Source: Silene latifolia (Eukaryota > Streptophyta > Magnoliopsida > Caryophyllales > Caryophyllaceae). Taken from it: 64,000 bases of DNA. The stretch spans positions 41,722,152-41,786,151 of the forward strand of contig NC_133536.1 of assembly GCF_048544455.1 (NCBI RefSeq). The letters run 5' to 3'. The stretch's first letter is position 1. Every line of letters starts with the position of its first letter. The notes beneath the pieces are model-generated. The model searched no databases. It was not told the DNA's origin and saw nothing but the letters and a program-made list of their open reading frames with translations. The translations under genes were made by a program, and so were the position numbers. Positions 49,762-61,337 of the stretch are shown here, piece after piece.

Positions 49762-52756
49762 TTAATTCCCATCAGCTGTCAGTAGCCCCTTCGTGTGCTT
49801 CTGACTGGAGGACGTCACTTCAGCGATACTAACTGTCCTCTTTGATTTCCATGAGCTCGAATTTCTGAGAGGAGGAGGAACATAGTTACAATCTATGTAA
49901 GTTCGAACTGCCTTCGTTCTCGCCCCTCTGTCATCTTCTTTGGCATCCCTTGCTCCAGATTGATTGATAATGGTCTTACCACGTCCCTTGACAGCTCCTT
50001 TCTTGCTTTCATCTGTACCTGCAGTAAGGAAAACAGACGAATCTTCCTCCTTTTTGCTCTCAGTATGAGGCGGAGGGTCAGCAATAATAGCAATATTCTC
50101 CAAAATTGGAGTGTCAATAATAGGGTCAACAGAAGAGAGGGCATTGCAAGGCTGAGCTTGCATGGGAGCCCTCCGGAACTTGGACTGATGAAAAGTCAGC
50201 TCCTCATCCCCCACCTGGAAGGTCAAAGTCTTCCCCCCCCGACATCTATCACTGCACGGGCAGTGGACAAAAATGGTCTCCCTAAAATGATAGGGGTATG
50301 CACATCTTCGGGGATATCTAGGACGACAAAGTCAACGGGAATAAAGAACTTCCCGATCCTAACAGGTACGTCTTCCGCTACACCTAGTGGCCGTGATAGA
50401 CTACGGTCGGCCATCTGGACAGTCATATTGGTGCAACTCAGCTTGGTCACACCAAGTCTCTTAGCTAGAGACAAAGGTAGAACACTTACGCTAGCGCCTA
50501 AATCGCATAGCGCATTATCAATCAACTGCATTCCTATGTGACAAGGGATCGAAAAACTACCCGGTCGATTGCTTAAGAGGTAGCTTATTTTGAGACAGTG
50601 ACCCCATCTCGATCAAAGCTACGGTCTCATTATCATTAACGGTCCTCTTACGTGCTAAAATATCTTTCATAAATCGTAAATAAGAGGGTACCTTCATAAG
50701 CAATTCAATGAACGGCACGGAAACTTCCAAACTCTTCAAAAGCTCAACAAATTTGCTAAACTGTTGATTAATCTTGGTATTCAGAGCCGCCTCGGGAAGG
50801 GAACGAATTGGAATCTCAAGTCCCTTATTTCTCGCCTCCAAAGTGTCTTCCGGCGCAAGTTCGGTGTCCTTTGGGCGCTTCTTACCTCTTGAACGAGGCC
50901 TTTACGTAATTCATCGCTTAAACGAGCACTAGCGAGGCTCTCGAATAAGCTTCCCGTCAACAATATCAGTCGATCGAGCAATGTGTCCACTCGATCGACC
51001 TGTTTCTTCATCAACTTCAGTCGATCGAGCAATAGTCCCCCTCGATCGACCTTCTTCAGCTTCCAGGTCACTCGATCGAGCAGAGTGACTACTCGATCGA
51101 GGGCCTTCCTCACCAATTCCACTCGATCGAACTGTTTCAGCACCAGACTTCAGTCGATCGAGTAACTCTTGTGTCGTGAGTCCCTTTTTCTTAACAGGAC
51201 ACTGTTCATTATCAGTTACAGCAGCTTCCAGGTCTGATTTCGTCATTTCTGGTCCTTCATAAGAACGACCGCTTCTCAACTCTATCAAATGTACCGTCTC
51301 ATTTGGGTTCTTGTCATTTTGAGTCGGTAAATGACCGGGCTTCCTGGAGGATTGATTCTCAGCCAATTGCGCAACTTGAGTTTCAAGTGCCTTGAATGCC
51401 GTGTCCTTTTGTTGTAACTGCCTTGCAATGGACTGCATCATGGTCTTTAGCTCACTTATCTCACTCACCCCACTAGATGACGAAGCACCTTGGTTAGGAG
51501 GGTTGAAAGACGGAGGCTTCTGATAGCCTTGTTGCTTCTGATGTGGCGGAATGTAAGGCTGCTGCTGCTGGTTCGGAGGAGCGGTGGGATTGAGTACGTT
51601 GCTCTGGTTACTCCACCTCAAATTGGGGTGGATATTTGGCTCGTACTGGTTGTTGTTTTGCCTATAATGTTGAAAGGCAGCACATTGCTCATAAGGACTA
51701 GGACAAAATCGAGACATGTCCGTCTACTCCGCACCTCGTATGCACGAAGGGACCGTCTGTCATAGCATTAACTTGGTACATCCCCGGCTTGAAAGTTCCC
51801 CTAGTTCATACTTGTCGAACCTAGCGAAGGGCTTCTAATGCGGCCACCAAGATGATTCAAGCAGCTCTCCTTTGGTTTCCCCTTGAATTCCCGTACTCAG
51901 CCCTATGAGTGGCTAAATCATCTATGATTTTCCATCCCTTCGTCGGCCCCAAGTTGTCGAAAAACCGACCGTTGGTCTGCTGCATCCAAAGATAGCTCTC
52001 TGATCATCATATAAACCATTGTAAAAATGGTTACATAGACTCCATTTCTCGAAACCGTGGTGCGGTATGGTTCGCACTAGTTTCTTAAAACGAAGCCATG
52101 CCTCATGGAAATTCTCGTCGGGCCCTTGTTTGAAACTGGTTATCTGGGCTCTGATGGCTATGGTTCTCGAAGCGAGAAAATACTTTTTGTAGAACGCCAA
52201 TGCTAGCGAATTCCAATCCGTTATGGCGTGAGCGGCTCGGTCCAAATCCCTGTACCACTCCCTTGCAGCATCGCGGAGTGAGAAAATGAACATAGTTTCT
52301 TTGATCGATCACCACACACCAAAGTGGGAGGAGGTATGGAGCGGCGATAGAATCAATGAAAGTCTCCATGTCTTTGCCGCATCTTCTTTTGCAGCTCCCC
52401 GAACCGATTTTTCTCTACCATGCTTTGATGTAAGAAGGCTTAGGCTCGAACTTCCCGGCATCTCCCGGCGATTCAACCCTTTATAAAGATTGTCACCTGG
52501 GCTCGGAGTGACTAGCAATGGTTGCTTCCTCGGCCATTTCTGGAAATTCTGGGAAAGTGATAGACTCAAGTGAATAATCGGAAACTGGAGAAGACGGCGG
52601 ATTATTTTCGAAAAGCTCGTTTTCGTAAAAATTGCCGCGAGAACTGGGCTCTTCCTCTTCCTGTTGCTCTTGAAATAGCAGTCTCCTTTTTACGCGAAGA
52701 GATCTCTCAATCTCGGGATCAAAAGGTAGTAGTGGACCACCTTGCGACCTGCGCAT
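49762..52756 (-). pseudogene. Athila-like gag-protease reading region (frame-broken)
   Basis: In order on the minus strand: a Glu-rich N-terminus from 52,756 (MRRSQGGPLL); a retrotransposon gag core at 52,293-51,922 (LRDAAREWYRDL, then W-x2-L-x3-F-x2-KYF); a Gln/Pro-rich linker at 51,717-50,929 with a coiled-coil stretch; a basic linker near 50,841-50,557 (FSKFVELLKSLEV, PSYLRFMKDIL) typical of Athila; a retropepsin-like domain at 50,531-50,223 (LCDLGASVSVLP, later IILGRPFL); and a tail ending at 49,762. The protease Asp is followed by LGA rather than TGA or SGA, as is common in this lineage. Frames change at least four times. The region 50,968-51,163 encodes repeated LDR-like peptides because the palindrome motif lies in the coding part. 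Confidence 0.75.
50968..51163. repeat. CTCGATCGA palindrome cluster inside the gag reading region
   Basis: About seven words such as GTCGATCGAGC and ACTCGATCGAG lie in coding sequence. In one frame they read as repeated LDRV/LDRL, in another as IARST. Confidence 0.75.
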
Positions 52757-52861
52757 AAGACGAAACTACAAACAAGATATGAGAATAGTCTAAGGAACGA
52801 TGTTCCTTAAACTAAAAAGAAGAATTAAAAATAAAAACAGCTAGTAATTGGAACAATTGCC

Positions 52862-52879
52862 TCCCCGGCAACGGCGCCA
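52862..52879 (-). other. Primer binding site, tRNA-Asp
   Basis: The minus strand reads TGGCGCCGTTGCCGGGGA, an 18-base match to the complement of a plant tRNA-Asp 3' end including CCA. It lies five bases from the LTR edge (52,885). Confidence 0.85.
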
Positions 52880-52884
52880 AAATT

Positions 52885-54409
52885 TGACACGTCTGTCGCG
52901 TACCTGTCAAAAATAAACCTAACGGTCTCAACTAAAAATGTAGTAGAGGCAGTCGAGTATCGAATCCACAGGGAGGAATGCAACTACAGCTGTCTATTTC
53001 TAATTCGATGGTAACAATTGGGTTGATTAATTTTTGGTTCTAAACTACGGAGTTGAAAGAAAGAGAAATAAGGAGAGCAGTAAAGCAGAAAGATGAATTA
53101 ACTATCAATAAGAGGGAGACATGTCGGGAACTCGGTTCACTACGGTAGATCAACAACTTAGCAGTAAATGACTCAGACGAACTAATGCGAGACGGATATT
53201 AGAAGGTCCTTTCGGTCCACTTCCCACCCTAAAATACCGCTAACTTAACTTTCGTCCTCATTAGGGCAGTCTACTGTTTATAGCAGGCCTATTTAATCCA
53301 ATCTTTCGATCCAGGACTAAGCGTAGCCAGATTAATGGGTGACATAGAAGCGTGCACTCAACTAGGTCGATAATTACAGTTATATTGCTATAGTGACAGG
53401 ATCTCTTTAATCAATTCGTCTAATTCATTTACTACGTCGTCATTATTCTACCGCAGATCCCCTAATCCCAACATGAAGGGAGATTAGCTACTCATATCTA
53501 TTGATAAACTAACAGCATGTAAATTTCCAGCAGAAAACATAGCGAAATAATAATAAAAAGCAATGATAATAATTAGGGCAAGGAAGAATAAAAACAATAA
53601 CATAAAACAGGAATTAAAACAACAAAGGAAGGTTAATTATTATTAAAAAGGGAAAGAGAATTACAATCCGAGAAATTCCGGCGTAAAGAACGAAATCCGA
53701 TCAAAGCAATCCAACGTTGAAAAGTAACAGTAGGCTAATGTGAAGGAATAAAGATAAAAGGAGTGTAAAGAAATGATAAGAGTAAAAAGATAGTCAAAAA
53801 GATAAAAGATTAAAAGATGACTAATAACCTAGTTAAACATAGGTTATATAGCCGAAAAGCCTAAGTGTTTATGCGGAGTATACTAAAACACGGACTAATT
53901 AAAGCCCACAGACGAAATCCTCTCGATCGAGTAGGTAAAACCACTCGATCGACCGATGTCTCAAAGAGGACTCCTCGATCGAACAGCAGGGTTCTCGATC
54001 GAGGACTAGATCAAAGGCAGCTTACTCGATCGAGTAAGGAGTAGCTCGATCGAGAACTTGGGAAGCTTAAGGACCACTCGATCGTCCTATAAACAGCTCG
54101 ATGGACCATCAGTCAACTCGATAGACCACTTGGGTCTTCAATTCAGCTCACGTCTTCACCCAAATGCTTCGTAATGCGTGCAACGACACTTCAAGTGCAA
54201 GATCTCACTGGGACAATCCCGTCTCCTCTAAATGCATGCAAAAAGGACGAAATGGAGCATGGTTTCGCTTCTTTCGCGATTATCCCTACAAAAAGGACAA
54301 AATACACCAAAGTAGCCAATTCGGGGCAAAATACTATAAAAACAGTACATAAATGCATGGAAATACGTGCTGAAATAGGCCAAAAAGACTATACATTAGG
54401 CACGTATCA
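52885..54409 (-). mobile_element. Athila-like 5' LTR
   Basis: 1525 bp and almost identical to 44,350-45,875. It carries the same palindrome cluster (53,922-54,125). Confidence 0.88.
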
Positions 54410-55653
54410 AGCATTATTATTAAAGTAATGTGAAAAGCAAAGTTTACAAGATCCAAAACCAAATACTGTCTAACGAAATACAACTTCAAAGTCTTAACAT
54501 TAAAGGAAAACTCGCTAAGACTCAGACGGTGATGCTATGACTCGTGGTGGCAAATCTCCCAAGATAATCCCCAAGCTCTCACTAGCAAAACCTGTCAAGC
54601 CTGCTCACCATCCCCGAATGGATCACCGCAGATTCCACAAACAACAACGGGGTCAGTATTATTCAAGTAATAAGACAAACAAAAGCAATAATCGTCTGAT
54701 CATCACCAATTCCCAATCATCCAAGCTCACATAGTAACCGACTACACACCAAAGTGTGTAGCCCTGCCAGATTACCCATCGCAACAGGTAATCCTCGCCG
54801 CCAGTGGGTGACCGCAGCCGATCCCACCTAATCCAGCTCCTCAACGAGCGACAACGATCCCTGTCCCTTAATGTGCACATCCCCTCCCGTGGCGGGTTCC
54901 ACAGAGGGCAAACTAGGGTGTGAAGCCACTCCCGCAAGTGACTCCACCACAATCACAATCACATGACATCACAGTCATCTCAATCCCCTCACACCAACAC
55001 TGTCACAACAATCTCCATACTACGATGATCAACAGACAACGATAATTACAACAACATGTCATGTAAAGCACAGTAAACTGAGTAGGGAAACCCTACCTTA
55101 GCAATCAACAGCAGTATGGAACACGAACAATAAAAAAGGCTCCTCTACGAAGTCTTCTCCTATACAACGATCATGCAACACGATTACACTTTGTACAATT
55201 CCCAAAATCTTCTTCTCATATAAATGTACAAAGAACTCACAAAAGTACAAATAATCACGAAGATAGAACTTACCAACGAAGGCAACGAGAACTTATACGC
55301 AAGAACCACGACGATTATCCACACAACGACGTTACGAAATGCTTAAGAGAAGGATTAGGAAATGATTTGGGTGTGATTAGGGTAACGTAGAAATGATAAA
55401 GCTTTTGAAATGATATTAGAAACTGACGCGGTTGTATAAAATACCCTAAACATTCCCTAATCAAACCGTCGAAATAACACTCCGCCAAACCGGACACTCG
55501 GTCGAGTAAGTGCATACTCGGCCGAGTGTCCAATACTCTATCGAGTATTCACTATACTCGCAGAACCAAAATAACACATAACCAGAGCACACTACTCGGC
55601 CGAGTAGGCTCTACTCGGTCGAGTAGTCACCAAGGAAAATCCGTAGTGTTACA
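54410..55653 (-). mobile_element. Ty3 3' LTR, main part
   Basis: It resumes after the nested insertion with AGCAT repeated and ends GTAGTGTTACA. Together with 44,239-44,349 it makes an LTR of about 1350 bp. Confidence 0.88.
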
Positions 55654-55665
55654 ATCTTTCCCCCT
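55654..55665 (-). other. Polypurine tract of the Ty3 element
   Basis: The minus strand reads AGGGGGAAAGAT directly before the 3' LTR. The same tract follows each array LTR. Confidence 0.75.
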
Positions 55666-55878
55666 AAAAAGAACTTCGTCCCGAAGTTCACACTCTACTA
55701 TACAAGCAAGCACAACACTACGTCACAAGAATATACCAATTACATAAGACAACTCCAAGGAACTATACAAGCACCAAAACAAGTTACCACAAAATCATTT
55801 CCCGACTCGAACCAAATAAAGAAAAACAAAACCAAAACACCATCGCAACCATCTCCTACCCCCCTAAAAAGACAACGG

Positions 55879-57190
55879 TTACGTCCCCGTAACCAAACAT
55901 ACCTGATCAAAAAGGTTAGGAAAACGTTCTCGCATAGCTTCCTCAGGTTCCCATGTGGCTTCCTCCACATTATGATTAGACCAAAGGACCTTGAGTAAGA
56001 CCGTCTCACCATTCCGGGTCTTACGAACCTTGCGATCAAGAATCTCCTTAGGAATCTCGGCATAGGACAAGGATTCATCAAGTTCGATGTTCTCCATCTC
56101 GAGGATGTGCGACGGATCACTCACATATTTCCGGAGTTGAGACACATGAAAAACATTGTGCACTCTATCCAAAGTGGTGGTAAAGCTAACTCCGTAGGCT
56201 ACCTCGCCAACACGGTCCAAAATTTCATAAGGACCTATAAACTTTTGGCTTAGCTTACCCTTTTTCCCAAACCTCATAACACCTCGCATAGGTGACACTT
56301 TCAAAAGCACCTTGTCACCTACCGCAAACTCAATGTCCCTGCGGTGTAAGTCGGCGTAGCTCTTCTAGCGATCTTGAGCTGCTCTCATCTTTTGGCGAAT
56401 CAACTGGATTTGTTCAACCATATCTTGAACCAATTGTGGCCCTAAAACCATCAAGTCGGAACTATCATCCCAACAAACTGGACTTCGGCACTTTCGGCCA
56501 TACAAAGCTTCAAAAGGTGCCATCCCAATGCTTGTATGATAACTATTATTGTATGAAAACTCGATCAAATCAAGTCTGTCTTCCCAACTGCCCCCAAAGT
56601 CCATAACACATGCCCTTAGCATGTCTTCTAAGGTCTTGATGGTCCGTTACAATCGACCATCGGTTGCGGGATGAAAAGTCGTACTCATTTTCAACGTTGT
56701 ACCCATCAACTCTTGCAGTTCTTGCCAAAACTTTGATATGAACCTCGCATCGCGATCAGAAACGATATCTTTCGGGATACCATGTAAGCGCACCACATGC
56801 TTTCTGTAACCCAATGCCAGCTGCATCTTAGACCAAGTATCCTTCATGGGAACGAAATGGGCTGACTTGGTCAACCGATCCACAATCACCCAAATCATGT
56901 TGTTACCTTGTTGTGACCTAGGTAACCCCACAATAAAGTCCATGGAGATCGACTCCCACTTCCACTCGGGCACTGTCAAAGACTGAATCTTACCTTGGGG
57001 TCTCCTTTGTTCACCTTTGACCCTTTGGCAGGTCAAACATCTAGCCACAAACTCAGCTACATCCCTCTTTATGTTCGGCCACCAAAAAGTCTTCTTAAGG
57101 TCTCTGTAAAGCTTGTCACCACCCGGGTGAACTGAATAAGGAGTGCAATGAGCCTCTAACAAGATCATTCTCCTTAACTCGCATCGTCAG
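55879..57190 (-). pseudogene. Ty3 integrase and chromodomain (frame-broken)
   Basis: The zinc-binding part shows H-x8-H (HCTPYSVHP) and CLTC. The catalytic core has Asp in SMDFIVGLP and Asp in VSDRDARF. The third residue (Glu) lies just past a frame change at about 56,650. The C-terminal domain has [10 protein letters not shown] and [10 protein letters not shown]. The chromodomain at about 55,909-56,035 reads [19 protein letters not shown] and targets chromoviruses to marked chromatin in known families. The array units break off at the position equivalent to 56,760. Frame changes near 56,190, 56,365 and 56,650 coincide with variable CTG/CCG sites. Confidence 0.85.
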
Positions 57191-57447
57191 AACACACCAT
57201 CTCCCATCAAAACGAACACTCCCATCCGGATGTATAGAGAACCCGGAAGTCGCTCCACTCTCTACCTTTGACTTCCACTCCTGGATCTTAGGATCAAGCT
57301 CTTGCTTACTTTTGATGTTTTCATACAACTCTGGCTCGACCGTCAAATCCCCGATGGTATCCCCCTCTCGAATCATAAAGATCCCCAAACTAGACATCTC
57401 ATCTCTCAACTTCAGCAAGGACATAGCTGTACATAGCGAATTAACGC

Positions 57448-58864
57448 TCTTCCTACTCAATGCATCTGCGACAACATTAGCTTTACCCTCGTGATAGATG
57501 ATCTCCATATCATAATCTCCAATCAGCTCCATCCACCGCCTATGTCGCATGTTAAGCTCCTTGTGAGTGTAGATATACTTTAGACTCTTATGATCAGAGA
57601 ACACCTTAAAAGTTGCGCCATAAAGGTAGTGCCTCCAAATCTTAAGAGCGAACACAACTGCACCCAGCTCCAGATCATGAGTAGGGTAGTTCTCCTCATA
57701 TTGCTTCAGCTGCCTCGAAGCATAAGCTATCACTCTCCCTCCCTGCATCAAGACACAACCAAGACCGTTCTTTGAAGCGTCGGTATAGACCTCAAAGTTC
57801 TCACAACCCTCTGGCAAGGCTAGGATAGGAGCTGTGGTCAAGCGTTCCTTTAAGGTCTGAAACGCCGTTTCACAACTCTCATTCCAAACGAATCTAAATT
57901 CCTTCCTCATCAAGGATGTCATAGGCCGCGCTATGGTAGAGAAATCTTTCACAAATCTCCTGTAGTAGCCGGTAAGGCCTAAGAAACTCCGAATCTCAGC
58001 AACATTCTTCGGCGATTCCCACTTGGTAACGGCCTCAATCTTACTAGGATCCACAGATACCCCCTGCTTAGATATTACATGACCCAGAAAAGCCACTTCC
58101 TCTAACCAGAACTCACACTTGGACAACTTAGCATAAAGCTGATTTTCTCTCAAGGTCTGCAGAACTATCCTCAGGTGCTCTTCATGCTCTTCCTTAGTCT
58201 TAGAATAAACTAGGATATCGTCGATGAAAACAACCACAAACCTATCCAAAAACGGTGTGAAGATCCGGTTCATCAAATCCATAAAAGCTGCTGGCGCATT
58301 GGTCAACCCAAAAGGCATCACCACGTACTCGTAGTGACCATAACGAGATCGGAATGCTGTTTTAGGAATATCCTCATCTGCTATCCTCAGCTGGTGATAC
58401 CCCGACCTCAGATCAATCTTAGAGAACACACCAGCTCCACTTAGCTGATCGAACAAATCATCAATCCTCGGCAACGGATACTTATTCTTCACTGTGACCC
58501 GATTGAGCTCTCTGTAATCAATGCACAGTCTCATACTCCCATCTTTCTTCTTTACAAAAAGAACTGGAGCTCCCCACGGTGACACACTAGGCCTGATATA
58601 ACCCTTGCCTAACAACTCATGTATCTGCTTCTTCAACTCAGCCAACTCTTTAGGTGCCATACGATAAGGTGCTTTAGATATAGGACCCGTTCCCGGCTTA
58701 AGCTCCACGCTGAAATCGACATCCCTCTTGGGAGGCAAACTCGGTATTTCCTCGGAAAGACATCTTCGAATTCTTTCACCACGGAAATCTCGGAAGGCGT
58801 CGGCGGCTCTACTCGGTGATCTCTCACATGACAAAGGATTAAGGGACACTTCTTCCTTAAACAT
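57448..58864 (-). CDS. Ty3 reverse transcriptase and RNase H (open frame)
   Basis: A continuous frame from 58,864 runs to 57,116. RT lies at about residues 60-260, with [12 protein letters not shown] (first Asp, 151), [12 protein letters not shown], and [10 protein letters not shown] carrying the catalytic pair DD at 215-216. The connection domain is [12 protein letters not shown]. RNase H lies at about 357-473, with [28 protein letters not shown] and VADALSRK, so all four acidic residues are present. It makes double-stranded cDNA from element RNA in the cytoplasmic particle. The first 35 or so codons of this frame are out of register with protease, indicating a frame change near 58,760. Confidence 0.9.
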
Positions 58865-59294
58865 GACTTTAAGGTCATAACTGCTATAAACCTACACTTA
58901 GGCTTTACCACAAACCCTCTATAGGACACCCTAACACCCTTGGGACCCTTTAAAGACACTCTCTTTTGTCTACAATCTATCCTGGTATCATACCTACCTA
59001 GCCAATCCATCCCGACAATCACCTCAAACCCATCCTTAGGAAACTCTAACAGGTCTACTGGTAAATCTACCCCTCCAATCACCATAGATATACCCTTATA
59101 TAACTTGAGACACGACACGACTCCCCGAAGGTATGAACACATCATCTTTTACAACCTCAAACTTTCCCAAACCCATAGACACAAAGATGACTTTTAGACA
59201 CAAAAGAATGTGTAGCCCCAATCAAACAAAACAAAGGACGGTACATTATTAACAAGAAAGGTACCGGTAACTACATGAGCATCATCTTGTGCTT
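58765..59294 (-). pseudogene. Ty3 protease region (frame-broken at the active site)
   Basis: The C-terminal half is clear (VGMDWLGRYDTRIDC, VSYRGF). At the expected active site (59,215-59,223) the sequence reads GATTGGGGC, so the D[ST]GA motif is lost through what looks like a two-base deletion at a CTG. Otherwise the flanking sequence is that of a normal Ty3 protease. The lesion may be an assembly error. Confidence 0.75.
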
Positions 59295-60480
59295 CCTGCT
59301 TGTCCATCATGAAGAGCTTTCCACTATTTTTTTGTCCTCCACCCTGAACTGAAGCATTGGAGGTACTTGGCTTAGCTGCCGAATCTCGGGTGACACTTTG
59401 TTATTCTCGCGCTGATAAGATCCACCACCACCGCGGTTGTAACCGCCCTGGTTACCCTGTCCACCTCTGTTGCCCCATGAACCTCCCGGTCGGTTGCTAG
59501 CAAAACTCTGAGTCGGCCCCTGAGAGAAATTTCCTAATCGAGCTCCTGATCCATTGTCGGGCTTGTAGCTCGTGCATTCCCGCCTTTTGTGGCCTATCCC
59601 ACCACAGTTGAAACACGTAAGGTTGGTGTTGTCACTTACACCCGACCTCCATTCTTTCCCCAGCCCACGAGAACCTCCCGAAACCGGCTCCACTAGAAAA
59701 AGCCTTAGCATGGTTGAAATTCCCTTTCTTGTTGGTTGGGTGATTGTTGTTCCCGCTATCGGCCTTCCTCTTTCTCGTAGATCCTCTCCTCGATCTCCCT
59801 TGAGAGATCCACCATTCTCTCGGCTTGACCCGCTCTCGAGATACACTTCCTTGAGGTCGTAGCAACCCCACCGGCATACGACTCACAATCTTAGCAGATA
59901 AACCCCTCTCAAAACGGAGAGCCAAACCTCTTTGCCCGAGCTGCATATCCTCCACATAACGAGATAGCTCCAAAAATCGATGATAGTAATCTGTGACTGT
60001 CATCTCCTCAGTCATGGTGAAAGAATCAAAGTCAGATCTCATCTTGTGTCGGATATGCTCCGGCACAAACTGCTCTCTCATAGAACTCTTCAACCCAGAC
60101 CACGGAATAGCCCCTTCCGCCCGGTAGTAAGCTCTAGCATCATCCTTGACGTTACGCCACCAAACTGCAGCTTCTCCTCTTAGGTAGTACACTACCTGCT
60201 CAACAATCATGTCCTCGGGGCACTTAACCATTTCCATGAGAGCTTCAATCTCACGGTGCCACTTCTCGAGCAGCTTTGGTTCACCTACCCCGTCATATGT
60301 GGGAGGTTGGAAACGAGCAATGTTGATGCTAAGCTGGGTTGCATCCATCGTCTTCTCGTTCCCTTTTCCCACATTTTTGAGAGCTTTAAGGAGAGCCTCT
60401 TGTTGCTCAATCATGCGAGCAACCTCATCAAGAGTCATCTCTGAAGCTTGGATCTGCGCGGGAGTTCTTTTGGGCGGCAT
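59295..60480 (-). pseudogene. Ty3 gag with zinc knuckle (frame-broken)
   Basis: It begins with MPPKRTPAQ at 60,480. The gag core includes WHREIEALMEMV, YYLRGEAAVWW and LSRYVEDMQLGQRGLALRFERGL. The CCHC knuckle is CFNCGGIGHKRREC in another frame, followed by a Gly/Asn-rich tail. Two or three frame changes lie at about 59,850, 59,690 and 59,390. This is the structural protein that packages element RNA. Confidence 0.85.
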
Positions 60481-60549
60481 TTTGAGCTGATAAGAATGAA
60501 AGAAACGTAAACACATGCTCAAAATTTAACACTCTTCCGCCATAAGAAC

Positions 60550-60848
60550 ACTCGGCCGAGTATACATCATACTCGGTCGAGTAAAGATAACTCGGTCGAG
60601 TATCCTCCCAGATACTCGATCGAGTATCGACTCCAGAGGCAAACGCCAAAACACAAAAACAACACTCGGTCGAGTATAACAACACTCGGCCGAGTGAACA
60701 CTACTCGGTCGAGTACACATTCATACTCGGTTGAGTTATCACAAACAGTAGCGACTGCTACTTTCCATCAAACAACACTCGGTCGAGTTCTTGGCTACTC
60801 GGCCGAGTACTCCATACTCGGTCGAGTACCTGCCCTGCTCGGCCGAGT
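60550..60848. repeat. ACTCGGYCGAGT palindrome cluster in the Ty3 leader
   Basis: Twelve copies of ACTCGG[TC]CGAGT, with two variants (GATCGAGT, GGTTGAGT), occur in 300 bases between the primer site and the gag start codon. Spacing is irregular at about 15-50 bases. Confidence 0.9.
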
Positions 60849-61321
60849 TACGCTATAAACAAAGGTTCTGATTACGATTCCCCTATCATGCTCACTATTC
60901 CCACAGCAAATACTTAAGGACTTAAAACCATGTTATAATCACGTCAGCATGCAATGCATATATTAAAACTTTAATACCATATTGTAACCATATCAGCATC
61001 CAATTTGCACATATGCTAAATCCAACGTTGAAATCACAACCCGTTTCATCTACTACTCCTCCCATCATAACAATTAAGAACTTCATCACACATATATGAA
61101 ACTATCGACTTTTACCAACATGTATCTTCACATACGTGCACATACAAAGCCTAGTTCTCATCTCACTCCCCCATGTTACCGGCTCGACTTAGTAAGGGCC
61201 AATGTGCGACTCCGGGACGTCTCCCGAGTCTTTGCGGTAGCTCCAAACAACTCTCCCCGGGTTCATTTTATTTAGACTCCCTAGGTTCATTAAATTCATT
61301 TGTTTAGGTGCCGGAATCTTC

Positions 61322-61334
61322 GGCTCTGATACCA
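61322..61334 (-). other. Primer binding site, initiator tRNA-Met
   Basis: The minus strand reads TGGTATCAGAGCC, the standard plant initiator-Met primer site, three bases inside the 5' LTR edge. Confidence 0.9.
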
Positions 61335-61337
61335 CTT

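Larger units (their letters stand above)
44350..54409 (-). mobile_element. Athila-like non-autonomous LTR element (gag-protease, no RT/IN)
   Basis: LTRs are at 44,350-45,875 and 52,885-54,409 (about 1525 bp, TG...CA) and the target duplication is AGCAT (44,345-44,349 and 54,410-54,414). The primer binding site is an exact 18-base match to the 3' end of tRNA-Asp. Gag and a retropepsin-like domain are recognisable at 49,762-52,756. About 3.8 kb between protease and the 3' LTR contains no RT, RNase H or integrase, so mobility would need partner enzymes. Near-identical LTRs and a perfect TSD make it the youngest layer of this nest. Confidence 0.87.

Noticed and set aside
57590..57775. Plus-strand short frames across the Ty3 pol
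   Set aside because: These are shadows of the RT/RNase H frame on the minus strand.
60550..60848. CRISPR-like look of regularly recurring palindromes
   Set aside because: Spacing is irregular, there are no unique spacers of constant length, no cas genes, and the host is a plant.
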